Positions 18,687 to 27,364 of a stretch of DNA of 64,000 nt are shown here, piece after piece; the first letter of the stretch is position 1, and each line of letters starts with the position of its first letter. This DNA is from an uncultured Hyphomicrobium sp. (lineage in GTDB: Bacteria; Pseudomonadota; Alphaproteobacteria; Rhizobiales; Hyphomicrobiaceae). Below the pieces are notes generated by a model. It was not told the DNA's origin. It searched no databases and saw only the letters and a list, made by a program, of their open reading frames with translations. The position numbers were made by a program, and so were the translations under genes. The stretch spans positions 62,001 to 126,000 of the forward strand of contig NZ_CADEFI010000003.1 in the NCBI RefSeq assembly GCF_902826555.1, in the 5' to 3' direction.

Positions 18687-19286
18687 TCAGATCGAGGTCG
18701 TTTGCGCCAACGCAGGGTGCCGGGCGAGCGCGGCAATGATTTCGGCGACGATGCTATCGTGCGGGATGTCGCGGCTTTCGACGGTGAGATCGGCTTCGGC
18801 GTAAATGGGATAACGGGCCGCCATCAGGTCTCTCATGACCTGCTCCGGATCGCCGTTCTTGAGCAGCGGGCGGGAATCCCGCTTGCCGACGCGCCGCATG
18901 AGCACCGGCAACTCGGCCCTGAGCCATATGGAAATCCCGGCCTCGCGGATCTTCTGTCGCGTCTCGGCCGTGATGAACGCGCCACCTCCGGTCGCCAGCA
19001 CCTGAGGACCGTTGCCGAGCAGCCGCGCGATCACTTTCGCTTCGCGATCGCGGAAGAAAGCTTCGCCATGGTCGGCGAAGATCTCGCTGATGGATTTCTG
19101 CGCGACTCGCTCGATCTCCTCATCGGCATCGATGAACGGCAGGGCCAGTTTGGTGGACAGGCGCTTGCCGATCGAGGACTTCCCGCAGCCCATCAGGCCG
19201 ACCAGCACCAGCGGGCGCTGTCCCAGCGCGCGGCGCACCTTGTCGACGATGTCCTTGTCCTGCTCCATGGTCTCGATCGAATTCAT
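18687..19286 (-). CDS. aroK: Shikimate kinase
   Basis: The enzyme phosphorylates shikimate at O-3. It is a P-loop kinase with Walker A GLMGCGKSSIG, the shikimate-binding DADEEIE and GGGAF, and a lid Arg region GKRDSRPLL. With the start at 19286 it has 199 residues. An upstream GTG at 19340 and an ATG at 19268 are alternatives, and no strong ribosome binding site decides. The divergent gene on the other side is a small membrane protein, with a short direct repeat between them. Confidence 0.94.
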   Translation of the reverse strand: MNSIETMEQDKDIVDKVRRALGQRPLVLVGLMGCGKSSIGKRLSTKLALPFIDADEEIERVAQKSISEIFADHGEAFFRDREAKVIARLLGNGPQVLATGGGAFITAETRQKIREAGISIWLRAELPVLMRRVGKRDSRPLLKNGDPEQVMRDLMAARYPIYAEADLTVESRDIPHDSIVAEIIAALARHPALAQTTSI

Positions 19287-19332
19287 CCTACGGGCCGCCC
19301 GTTGGGCGCGATCACGGATCGACGGCCGCCAG

Positions 19333-19361
19333 CGGGTCACTCATGCCGACGGGTCACTCAT
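19333..19361. repeat. Twelve-base direct repeat upstream of aroK
   Basis: CGGGTCACTCAT occurs twice, at 19333-19344 and 19350-19361, a period of 17 bases. It lies in the divergent region between aroK and the small membrane protein gene. The 17-base spacing could place two protein-binding sites about one and a half helical turns apart, or may be a simple duplication. Confidence 0.4.
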
Positions 19362-19525
19362 ACTGCAACTTCCTGTCCCGACGCGAGGGGCGTCGCTCCC
19401 GCAACGGCCTATTCTTTCGCTCACGGTAAGGAATTATCAGCCATATTCGCGCCACGTTGGGTCCCGAATACCTAAGCGTTCGCCCGGGCCTGGCCCGGGT
19501 CTCTATCCCAGGCACATAGTCTCCG

Positions 19526-19684
19526 ATGCCGAGCCTCTTCCGCTTCCTTTTCTCCGCCGGGTCGCTGGTGGCGTTGATTTCCGCCGGATTGTACGTTCTT
19601 GCCCACCAGTTCGAGCCCGACCGGCACGAAGTGGTGAAGGTCGTGCCCGGGGTCAAGATCAAGAAGCCCGAAGCAAGCCCATGA
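19526..19684 (+). CDS. 52-residue single-span membrane protein, coupled to the next gene
   Basis: The frame runs from an ATG at 19526 to a TGA whose first base follows the A of the next gene's ATG, giving an ATGA overlap. The product has a basic N-terminus, one hydrophobic helix (about residues 6-26) and a charged tail rich in Lys and Val (EVVKVVPGVKIKKPE). Small proteins of this shape are, to my knowledge, common upstream of xerD opposite aroK in Hyphomicrobiales. The function is unknown. Coupling to a secreted protein suggests an envelope role. Confidence 0.65.
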   Translation: MPSLFRFLFSAGSLVALISAGLYVLAHQFEPDRHEVVKVVPGVKIKKPEASP

Positions 19685-21354
19685 GCCCAGGGCCGGAAAA
19701 GTCGCCTTTGCGCTTTTTCCATCCGGCATTGGCCGCCTCGCTCGTTTTCGCCACCGCATCGGTTGCCGTGGCGCAGGGAACGGTCAAACGCGAGGATCTT
19801 GCTCCGTCTGCTGCCTACGAGGAACACGGGCGCGGCGTCGTTCGAGAAGACCTCGATCCGGTGATGGCAGCGGACGGCTCCGGCCTGCCCCACGAGTTGT
19901 GGAACGGGCTGTCCGCCGAGCAATTCGCCCAGGCCATCGCCGTGCTCGACCTGCCGCCGCGCTCCCCGGCGCTGCACGCTTTATGGCGGCGCCTGATCGG
20001 GGCCGATACGGTCCCTGTCTCCGGCACCGATGGGAGCCGTTTCACCGCGCTCCGGGTGGAGGCCCTCGACCAGACGGGTTTGATCGACGAGGTCGCCGCG
20101 GTGCTGGCGCGAGACCCGTCGGCGAGCAACGATCCTCTTCTGCTTGCGCTTACCGCGCGCAATGAAATCGGGCTCGGCAATTCCGAGCGCGGATGCGAGA
20201 TCGGCCGCGGCCTGCTCGCACGGCAATCGGCACTGCCGAAACCAATGCGGGGCGATGTCCTGCTGATCAACGGGTATTGCGGCGCTATGCGGGGCGACAC
20301 GGCGGGCGCGGCGATCCAGGCCGGCCTGATGCGCGAACTCGACCTCGGCGGCGCTGGTGCCGATCTGCTCGATGCCGTAGCCGGCGGGCTCAAGCCGGAT
20401 ATTCCGGCGGGCAGCAAGCTCAGCCTTCTCGACTATCGCGTCGCCGCACTCGGCGGCGCAGCCGACCGGGACAAGCTCATTGCTTCGGCTTCGCCGGCGC
20501 TGCTTGCCGGTCTCGCGCACGATCCGAGGGTCGCCGCCGACATTCGGGTCTCGGCCGGAGAGGCAGCCGCCTCCCTCAACGCCATTTCGTACCAGGATCT
20601 CGCCGCGCTCTATCGTAGCAACGCCGGCGCATCGGAGCGCGTGAAGCTCTTCACATCGGCCGAAAGCGAGCGGACACCGTTCAAGAAAGCGCGCCTGATT
20701 CGCGCCTTCCTCGACGACGCGCGGCGGGCCGACCTCTACTGGCCCGGGCTCAAGGTGATGGTCGAGCCGACGCAGGCGCTGCAGCCGGTGCCGGAGATCG
20801 GCTGGTTCGCGGAAACGGCGATCGAGGTCAATCTCGCCGCCGGAAATTTCGACGGCGCGCGCGCCTGGACGCGTCTCGGCGAACAGCTCGGCACGCCGAA
20901 CCCCGCAGCATCGCAGCCATTAGTGCATTGGACGGCGCTCGTCGATATCGCCGATCCCACATCCGTTGCCGACGGGGGGCGCGGGCTGAGCTCCATCGAC
21001 GGACGTTTCGATGCGGCGCTGCTGCACCGGCTCGCCACCGTGCTCGATGCACTCGACATGCACGTGCCGACGGGGTTGTGGGAGATGGCGAGCCGATCCC
21101 CTCAACCTGCCGGCGGACATCTGCCCGATACGGGCGTGCTTTCGGAACTCGCGGATGCCTCGCAAAAGCGGCAGTTCGGCCGCACGGTGCTCCTGGTCAT
21201 GCGCGCACTCGGCGCGCAGGGTGCGGAAGGGGCGCATATGATCGCGCTTGGAGATTCGCTCCGTGCCCTCAACCGTGCAGGGCTCAAGGCAGAGGCGCGC
21301 CAGCTGGCGCTCGAGGCCCTGCTCGCATCCTGGCCACGCTCCGTCAGTCAATGA
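19681..21354 (+). CDS. Exported protein of unknown function, helical repeats
   Basis: A 557-residue protein starting MSPGPEK, with a Sec signal peptide ending AVAQG near residue 34. The rest is Ala/Leu-rich and helical with TPR/HEAT-like periodicity, and no catalytic motif is seen. The start is set by the ATGA overlap with the preceding small membrane gene; a longer open frame upstream is not coding. Ten bases separate it from xerD. It is probably periplasmic and made together with the 52-residue membrane protein. The family is not recognised. Confidence 0.75.
   Translation: MSPGPEKSPLRFFHPALAASLVFATASVAVAQGTVKREDLAPSAAYEEHGRGVVREDLDPVMAADGSGLPHELWNGLSAEQFAQAIAVLDLPPRSPALHALWRRLIGADTVPVSGTDGSRFTALRVEALDQTGLIDEVAAVLARDPSASNDPLLLALTARNEIGLGNSERGCEIGRGLLARQSALPKPMRGDVLLINGYCGAMRGDTAGAAIQAGLMRELDLGGAGADLLDAVAGGLKPDIPAGSKLSLLDYRVAALGGAADRDKLIASASPALLAGLAHDPRVAADIRVSAGEAAASLNAISYQDLAALYRSNAGASERVKLFTSAESERTPFKKARLIRAFLDDARRADLYWPGLKVMVEPTQALQPVPEIGWFAETAIEVNLAAGNFDGARAWTRLGEQLGTPNPAASQPLVHWTALVDIADPTSVADGGRGLSSIDGRFDAALLHRLATVLDALDMHVPTGLWEMASRSPQPAGGHLPDTGVLSELADASQKRQFGRTVLLVMRALGAQGAEGAHMIALGDSLRALNRAGLKAEARQLALEALLASWPRSVSQ
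20916..20933. repeat. 18-base exact repeat, copy 1
   Basis: GCCATTAGTGCATTGGAC is found here inside the exported-protein gene and again at 42136-42153, upstream of mmcB. This copy uses TTA for Leu, a rare codon in DNA of this composition. An 18-base match is not expected by chance in 64 kb, although a single case proves little. Confidence 0.4.
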
Positions 21355-21364
21355 GACACCGGTC

Positions 21365-22312
21365 ATGAGCAGCGACGATCAACGCCACGTGGCCGCATTT
21401 CTCGAGATGATGGCGGCGGAAAAGGGCGCCGCGGCGAACACGCTCGATGCCTATCGGCGCGATCTCGCCGATTTTTCCGGCTTTCTGGAACGCGACGGGC
21501 TGGCGGTCGCCGAGGCCAAGAAATCCGACGTGTCACGCTACATGCAAGAGCTTTCAGCCGCGGGTCTCAAGCCTGCCTCGCGTGCGCGGCGCCTTTCGGC
21601 CGTACGCCAGCTCTACAAGTTTCTCGAAGCCGAAGGCAGCGTCGCAGAGAGCCCGGTCGAAGGTCTTGCCGCTCCGAGCAAAAAGCGCGCTCTGCCAAAG
21701 ACGCTCTCGGTAGGCGAGGTCGACCGTCTGATCCAGGCGGCAGCGGGCGCAATCGCGGGAACCAGCGGGCGCGATCTCGTGCGGGCGGTCCGCCACTACT
21801 GTCTCCTCGAGATGCTGTACGCAACCGGCATGCGCGTGTCGGAGCTGGTGTCGCTGCCGCGGAGCGTGCTCAAGGGCGACCCACGCCTGCTCACCATTCG
21901 CGGCAAGGGCGGACGCGAGCGTCTGGTGCCGCTCAACGCGGGCGCTCGCGCGGCGCTCACGCGCTATCTCGCACTTGGCGAGGCCCCCGAAGACGGCGTG
22001 GCGCCGATGGTCGCCACACGGCATCTTTTCCCGTCGCGGGCCGGCGGAGGCCATCTGACCCGGCAACGCTTCGCCCAAGATCTCAAGGAAACCGCGCTTC
22101 TTGCAGGTCTCGATCCGGAGCGGGTCTCTCCGCACGTTCTCCGGCACGCCTTCGCCAGCCACCTGTTGGACCGGGGGGCCGACCTCAGGAGTGTGCAGAG
22201 CCTCCTCGGGCATGCCGACATCTCGACCACCGAGATCTATACTCACGTGCTCGAGGAGCGGCTGAAACGCCTAGTCACGGACCATCATCCCCTGGCAAAA
22301 AAGGCGCCCTGA
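21365..22312 (+). CDS. xerD: Site-specific tyrosine recombinase XerD
   Basis: XerD with XerC resolves chromosome dimers at dif during division. The 315-residue protein has an N-terminal SAM-like core-binding domain (to about 105) and a catalytic domain. The active-site residues are R157 (TGMRVSEL), K181, H257 and R260 (HVLRH), H283 (LGHADI) and nucleophile Y292 (EIYTHV). The ATG at 21365 gives the usual length. It lies ten bases after the exported-protein gene. XerC is formally possible, but the context opposite aroK is that of xerD. Confidence 0.93.
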   Translation: MSSDDQRHVAAFLEMMAAEKGAAANTLDAYRRDLADFSGFLERDGLAVAEAKKSDVSRYMQELSAAGLKPASRARRLSAVRQLYKFLEAEGSVAESPVEGLAAPSKKRALPKTLSVGEVDRLIQAAAGAIAGTSGRDLVRAVRHYCLLEMLYATGMRVSELVSLPRSVLKGDPRLLTIRGKGGRERLVPLNAGARAALTRYLALGEAPEDGVAPMVATRHLFPSRAGGGHLTRQRFAQDLKETALLAGLDPERVSPHVLRHAFASHLLDRGADLRSVQSLLGHADISTTEIYTHVLEERLKRLVTDHHPLAKKAP

Positions 22313-22461
22313 GCCCACATTTCCCTGGCCTTACAGGGGGCGTTTACGAAAACGCACGCAGGTGTTGACAGAATTTCCGGGAAACGGTCAACGTGCCCCC
22401 GAATTCTCGGATATCCCGACCGAACGCCGCGCCCCCTGTCCGCGGAAGATGAGGCCTCTCC

Positions 22462-23445
22462 TTGGAACCCACGAAGCCCGACCGCCCAATTGCCGTTCGT
22501 ACCTATCTCGACTTCGAGAAGCCGATTGCCGAGCTCGAAAGCAAGGTCTCGGAGCTCAAGGCCCTCGAAGGCGGGGAAGGTGTTCAGATCTCGGACGAGA
22601 TCAAGAAGCTCGAGCAGAAGGCCAAGGCCGCCCTGGTCGATACCTACGGCAAGCTGACGCCGTGGCAGAAGACGCAGGTGGCGCGCCATCCCGATCGGCC
22701 GCATTGCCTCGACTACGTGGGGGCTCTGATCGAGGAGTTCACGCCGCTCGCCGGCGACCGTTACTTCGCCGAGGACGAAGCCGTGATGGGCGGGCTTGGG
22801 CGTTTCCGCGGGCGTCCGGTGGTCGTCATCGGCCACGAGAAGGGATCGGACACGGAAGGCCGCATCCGCCACAACTTCGGCATGGCGCGGCCGGAGGGCT
22901 ACCGGAAGGCCGTGCGGCTCATGGAAATGGCCGACAAGTTCAATCTGCCCGTCATCACCCTGGTCGATACGGCGGGCGCTTATCCCGGCATCGGCGCCGA
23001 GGAGCGTGGGCAGGCGGAGGCCATCGCGCGCTCGACGGACAAGTGCCTCGAGGTCGGCGTGCCGATCATCGCCCTGGTCATCGGCGAAGGCGGCTCGGGC
23101 GGTGCGATCGCCATTGCGGCTGCCAACAGGATCCTGATGCTCGAGCACTCGATCTATACGGTCGCGTCGCCGGAAGCGGCGGCGTCGATCCTGTGGCGCG
23201 ACTCGGCGAAGGCCATCGACGCGGCCACCAACATGAAGATCACGGCACAGGATCTCGACTCACTGGGCGTCATCGACGTCATTATTCGCGAACCTGTGGG
23301 CGGCGCGCATCGCGATCGGGCGCTTGCGATCCAGACCTCCGGGGACGCCATCGCCAAGGCGCTGGCCGAGTTCGACGGCAAATCCCCAGCCGAAATCAGG
23401 CGCTTGCGGCATGACCGCTTCCTCGCCATCGGACGTCAGCTGTAG
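22462..23445 (+). CDS. accA: Acetyl-CoA carboxylase carboxyltransferase subunit alpha
   Basis: AccA and AccD form the carboxyltransferase that makes malonyl-CoA for fatty-acid synthesis. The protein shows the family's N-terminal coiled coil, then [41 protein letters not shown] and GEGGSGGA. The start is a TTG at 22462 with GAGG ten bases upstream, giving 327 residues, close to the usual ~320. The nearby ATG at 22449 is out of frame. It stands alone, 149 bases after xerD. Confidence 0.95.
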   Translation: MEPTKPDRPIAVRTYLDFEKPIAELESKVSELKALEGGEGVQISDEIKKLEQKAKAALVDTYGKLTPWQKTQVARHPDRPHCLDYVGALIEEFTPLAGDRYFAEDEAVMGGLGRFRGRPVVVIGHEKGSDTEGRIRHNFGMARPEGYRKAVRLMEMADKFNLPVITLVDTAGAYPGIGAEERGQAEAIARSTDKCLEVGVPIIALVIGEGGSGGAIAIAAANRILMLEHSIYTVASPEAAASILWRDSAKAIDAATNMKITAQDLDSLGVIDVIIREPVGGAHRDRALAIQTSGDAIAKALAEFDGKSPAEIRRLRHDRFLAIGRQL

Positions 23446-23591
23446 ATCCACACCCTGCTGGCCGTATGCCTGCCGCATTCACCGGGCAGGCTTGACATTC
23501 GCGCTCTCGCACTGAAAAACTTCATGAATCCGTAACGTTAAAGGAATCTTCACGGTTGCGGTCCGATGGTCATTCGTATGCGCCAGGGGGA

Positions 23592-24596
23592 ATGCGTGTG
23601 CGTCTAAACATCCTCGGTGAAATGGGACTCGCGCGTCTCAGGCATTGGTTCGCCGCCATGCTCGTGAGCGTGCTCGTTGGCGCGTGCGCCAGCACGGCAG
23701 CGCTGATCCCTCCGGCCGAACAACCGCTCGCTCCCGAGACCGTGTCGCTGCTCGACAAGAAGGGCATGAACACTGCCGCGCCGATCTTTGTGCGCATCTT
23801 CAAGGAGGAGTCGGAGCTCGAAGTGTGGAAGATGCGCGACGACGGGCGCTTCTATCACTTCAAGACCTACCCGATCTGCAATTGGTCGGGCGAGCTCGGG
23901 CCCAAGCAGGCGCAGGGCGACAAGCAGGCGCCCGAAGGCTTCTACACGATCTCGCAGACCCAGATGAATCCCAACTCCAAGTTCTACTTGGCGTTCAATC
24001 TCGGCTATCCCAACGCCTATGACCGCGCGCACGGCCGCACGGGCGAGGCGCTGATGGTGCACGGGAAGTGCAAGTCGGCGGGCTGCTATGCCATGACGGA
24101 TGCGCTGGCCGAGGAAATCTACGGGCTGGCGCGCGATGCCTTCCGCAGCGGCCAGACGAGCTTCGAGGTGCATGCATTTCCGTTCCGCATGACGCAGGAG
24201 AAGCTCGACCGCTTCAAGAAGCACAAGTGGTACGGCTTCTGGAAAACGCTGAAGGAAGGCTACGATTTCTTCGAGGCAAACCGCATTCCGCCGGCCATCG
24301 CCGTGTGCGAGCGGCGCTACGTGGTGAATGCGGTGATGACTGCGCCGCAGGTGGTGGACCCGGTGGGACGCTGCCCGCGCTTCCTCCGGCCGCAGCTGCA
24401 GCCGTTCTCGCCGCGCCCGGCCGACTGGAAGCTCGCTGCGGAGCGCTTGACCGTGGTCGGTCCGAAGACGCGTGACGCCGCGGAGGTTGCGACCACGACC
24501 GCGCAATCGCAAGCTGACTACGCCGCGACGACCGGATCCTTGTCCTCGTCCAACAGCATGCCGCCCGGCGCATCGGCGCTCGGCTACAATCCATAG
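23592..24596 (+). CDS. L,D-transpeptidase, YafK-like paralog 1 (lipoprotein)
   Basis: First of three tandem paralogs. The 334-residue protein has a signal peptide with lipobox LVGAC, so it is probably a lipoprotein. The YkuD-type catalytic core shows the His and Cys in MVHGKCKSAGCYAM. ICNWSGELGPK, GDKQAPEGFY and FNLGYPNAYDRAHGRTG are shared with both neighbours. L,D-transpeptidases form 3-3 cross-links or attach lipoproteins to peptidoglycan; the YafK branch can also hydrolyse the attachment. A Pro/Ser/Thr-rich tail follows residue 250. ATGs at 23592 and 23622 are both possible starts. Confidence 0.85.
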   Translation: MRVRLNILGEMGLARLRHWFAAMLVSVLVGACASTAALIPPAEQPLAPETVSLLDKKGMNTAAPIFVRIFKEESELEVWKMRDDGRFYHFKTYPICNWSGELGPKQAQGDKQAPEGFYTISQTQMNPNSKFYLAFNLGYPNAYDRAHGRTGEALMVHGKCKSAGCYAMTDALAEEIYGLARDAFRSGQTSFEVHAFPFRMTQEKLDRFKKHKWYGFWKTLKEGYDFFEANRIPPAIAVCERRYVVNAVMTAPQVVDPVGRCPRFLRPQLQPFSPRPADWKLAAERLTVVGPKTRDAAEVATTTAQSQADYAATTGSLSSSNSMPPGASALGYNP

Positions 24597-24604
24597 CGCG
24601 GACG

Positions 24605-25540
24605 GTGAGCAGGTCACCCCATTCCCCATCCACCGACCCCGCCAGCGAGGTGACGGTGCGAACCGGCCGGCGGCGGGGCGCGCGCAGGAGAAGCGTTGTT
24701 TCTTACTTCTTCCGCCTGCTGGCGCTGAGCCTGATCGCACTGCCGATCGTCGCCCTGATTTTTGCCTTTGTGCAGCCGATCGAATGGGAGCGCGCGCGCA
24801 TCGGCTTCGAGCGCCATTGGCGCTCCAACGCGGCGAAGCTCGGGGTCACGCTGCCGGGTACGCCGGACCTCGCCGACCTCGACGGCCGGCTCGCCTCGCA
24901 TGGGCTCAAGGCGGGCGATGCCATCTTCATGCGCATCTTCAAGCGTGAATTCGAGCTCGAACTCTGGATGAAGCGCGACGGGCGCTTCCATCGCTTCGCA
25001 AGCTATCCGATCTGCAAGTGGTCGGGCGAACTCGGGCCGAAGATCAAGCAGGGAGACCGGCAGGCGCCCGAGGGCTTCTACACGGTGGACGCAAAGGCGC
25101 TCAACCCCAAAAGCGCGTGGCATCGCTCCTTCAACCTCGGCTTCCCCAACACCTTCGACAAGACACTTGGGCGAACGGGGTCCTTCCTGATGGTGCATGG
25201 AGGATGCGGGTCGATCGGCTGCTACGCGATGACCAATCCCGTGATCGATGAGATCTGGCGGCTGGTGACAGCGGCGCTCGACAGTGGCCAGCAAAGGTTC
25301 CAGGTGCAGGTTTTCCCGTTCCGAATGACCGAGCGCAATCTGGCGCTTTACGGCGGCACGGGGAACAGCGCCTTCTGGACAAGCCTCAAGCCCGGCTACG
25401 ACCTCTTCGAGGCGAGCCAGCTGCCGCCGAAAGTCAGCGTCTGCAACAAGCGCTATGCCTTCGCCGCCGGCGCCGAAGGCTCCGACGGCAGCGCCCCGAT
25501 CGAGGCGGCGTGTCCGGTCGGCTCTCTCGCGACGCCATAG
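24605..25540 (+). CDS. L,D-transpeptidase, YafK-like paralog 2 (membrane-anchored)
   Basis: Second of three paralogs, eight bases after the first, so probably in one transcript. The 311-residue protein starts with GTG. It has a basic N-terminus (RTGRRRGARRRS) and an uncleaved-looking transmembrane helix near residues 36-57. The catalytic motif is MVHGGCGSIGCYAM, and ICKWSGELGPK and GDRQAPEGFY match paralog 1. Towards the end it shares PPKVSVCNKRY and a final Cys-Pro with its neighbours, a likely conserved disulfide. Confidence 0.85.
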   Translation: MSRSPHSPSTDPASEVTVRTGRRRGARRRSVVSYFFRLLALSLIALPIVALIFAFVQPIEWERARIGFERHWRSNAAKLGVTLPGTPDLADLDGRLASHGLKAGDAIFMRIFKREFELELWMKRDGRFHRFASYPICKWSGELGPKIKQGDRQAPEGFYTVDAKALNPKSAWHRSFNLGFPNTFDKTLGRTGSFLMVHGGCGSIGCYAMTNPVIDEIWRLVTAALDSGQQRFQVQVFPFRMTERNLALYGGTGNSAFWTSLKPGYDLFEASQLPPKVSVCNKRYAFAAGAEGSDGSAPIEAACPVGSLATP

Positions 25541-25687
25541 GCGAGTTTTCCACACCCTCGGGCGGTCACTGTTGCCGGTGGGCGGCTTCGGCAAGGCGGA
25601 ATTACCGATAAATCGCAGGCCGGGGTTTCGCCGCAAGAGAAGCCGTGCTTTCAATGGATGCATTGCTCTCGTGCATGGTGGAGTGAC

Positions 25688-26656
25688 ATGTCGGGCGTGT
25701 TTCCGGGACGGAGGACGGGACGGCTGGCCGCGGGTGCCGGTTTTGTCATGGCCGCGCTCCTGTCGACCGTGCAAACCGCGGCGGCCATCACCATCGAGCT
25801 GAAAGACGTGGCGGCGGATCGCATCGAGCGACAGCGGGCTTTCGTCGAAGGCCGCCTGCCGCTGGCCGATACGCCGGAGATCGGCCGCCTGGAGAAGCGG
25901 CTCGCGGAAGCCGGCCTCAAATCCGGCGCGCCGATGCTAATGCGCATCTTCAAAGAGACGAGCGAACTCGAACTCTGGCTCGAGAAGGGCGACAGGTTCG
26001 TCCTGTTTGCAACCTATCCCATCTGTCACTGGTCGGGCACGCTCGGTCCCAAACTGCGCGAAGGCGACAAGCAGACGCCGGAAGGATTCTACACCATCAC
26101 CAACCGCCAGATGCGCCATTTCGGCCGTTGGACGCGCGCCATCAATCTCGGCTTTCCCAACGCGTACGACCGCGCGCATGACCGCGACGGTTCCTACATT
26201 CTCATGCACGGCGGATGCTCCTCCGTCGGGTGTTTTGCCATGACGAACCAGGTCATCGGCGAGATCTATGGCCTCGCCAACGCGGCCATCAAAGGAGGCC
26301 AGCGTCACGTCCCCGTGCACGTGTTCCCGTTCCGGCTGACAGACGAAGCGCTTGCTGCCCGTGCATCGAGCCCCTGGCACGGGTTCTGGTCGACATTGCA
26401 GGCCGGATCCAAATCGTTCGAGCGCACCGGGAGGCCGCCGCGCGTCAGCGTCTGCGATGGGCAATATCGCGTCGATGACGCTGCGCCCAAGGCGGTCGCG
26501 GCGGCTGAAGAGGATGTCCCGGACAAGAAGCGCCGCGGGAAGTCACGCAGCGACATGATGCTTGGCGCGGTTCGCAGCGGTTGTCCGGCGCCGGTCGTCG
26601 TCACGGCCGAGGGTAAGGGCCAAGCCGGCACCGAGACACCCGGCCGCACCCGTTAA
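25688..26656 (+). CDS. L,D-transpeptidase, YafK-like paralog 3 (secreted)
   Basis: Third paralog, 322 residues. The ATG at 25688 follows GGAG by seven bases, which excludes the frame from 25658. The signal peptide ends near TVQTAAAI (about residue 33), so it is probably periplasmic and soluble. The catalytic motif is LMHGGCSSVGCFAM; ICHWSGTLGPK, GDKQTPEGFY and INLGFPNAYDRAHDRDG are conserved. The same C-terminal VSVC and GCP cysteines occur. It has 147 bases of its own upstream space, so separate promotion is possible. Confidence 0.85.
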   Translation: MSGVFPGRRTGRLAAGAGFVMAALLSTVQTAAAITIELKDVAADRIERQRAFVEGRLPLADTPEIGRLEKRLAEAGLKSGAPMLMRIFKETSELELWLEKGDRFVLFATYPICHWSGTLGPKLREGDKQTPEGFYTITNRQMRHFGRWTRAINLGFPNAYDRAHDRDGSYILMHGGCSSVGCFAMTNQVIGEIYGLANAAIKGGQRHVPVHVFPFRLTDEALAARASSPWHGFWSTLQAGSKSFERTGRPPRVSVCDGQYRVDDAAPKAVAAAEEDVPDKKRRGKSRSDMMLGAVRSGCPAPVVVTAEGKGQAGTETPGRTR

Positions 26657-26777
26657 GCAATCGGCAAGCGATCGACGCGAAGCGGTCATGAGACTTGCCA
26701 ACCCAACGGCTTGCCGCACCGGATCGGCTCGTGCGATATCCCCGTGATCAGGAGTAATCGCGGAGACCGAGATCGCC

Positions 26778-27356
26778 ATGTGGGCATCGCTGACAGAGAA
26801 GGCCGAGAACATTCTCGAAGCTTTGATTTTCGCCAGCCGCTGGATCCTGGCGCCGTTCTATCTCGGGCTCGCCGTATCGCTGGTCATCCTGCTCATCAAA
26901 TTCATGGGCGAGCTGTTTCACATCGCGACGCATGCCTTTACGGCGACGGAGAGCGAAGTGATCCTCGGCGTGCTGGCGCTCGTGGACCTCACCTTCACGG
27001 GCTCGCTGCTCATCATCGTCATCTTCTCCGGTTACGAGAATTTCGTCTCGAAGATCGACCACAGCGGGCACCGCGACTGGCCGGACTGGATGGGCACCAT
27101 CGACTTCTCGGGGCTCAAGCTGAAGCTGCTATCTTCGATCGTCGCCATTTCGGCGATCCAGCTCCTCAAGCAGTTCATGTCGATTCAAAACGTCTCCGAG
27201 CGCGAGATCTTCTGGTTGGTGGTGGTCCACGTGGTGTTCGTGGTGTCGAGCGTGCTGCTCGCGCTTTCGGACCGCATCTCCGGGCACGGCGGCGGACACG
27301 GGAACGGGCATGGGACCGCGTCCGAGAGCACGCCGGCCGGCAAGAGCGAGCATTGA
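26778..27356 (+). CDS. UPF0114/YqhA family membrane protein
   Basis: A 192-residue protein with four hydrophobic helices. The family signature is seen in RWILAPFYLGLAVSL, SGYENFVSKID and the final helix WLVVVHVVFVVSSVLLAL. A His/Gly-rich tail (GHGGGHGNGHG) follows and could bind metal. The function of the family is unknown. GGAGACCGAGATCGCC precedes the ATG. It ends eight bases from a convergent GGDEF-EAL gene. Confidence 0.88.
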   Translation: MWASLTEKAENILEALIFASRWILAPFYLGLAVSLVILLIKFMGELFHIATHAFTATESEVILGVLALVDLTFTGSLLIIVIFSGYENFVSKIDHSGHRDWPDWMGTIDFSGLKLKLLSSIVAISAIQLLKQFMSIQNVSEREIFWLVVVHVVFVVSSVLLALSDRISGHGGGHGNGHGTASESTPAGKSEH

Positions 27357-27364
27357 TCCCGGGA

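Noticed and set aside
19012..19680. Long in-frame extension upstream of the exported protein
   Set aside because: It runs antisense through aroK and is Arg/Pro-rich. The ATGA overlap with the 52-residue gene sets the true start at 19681.
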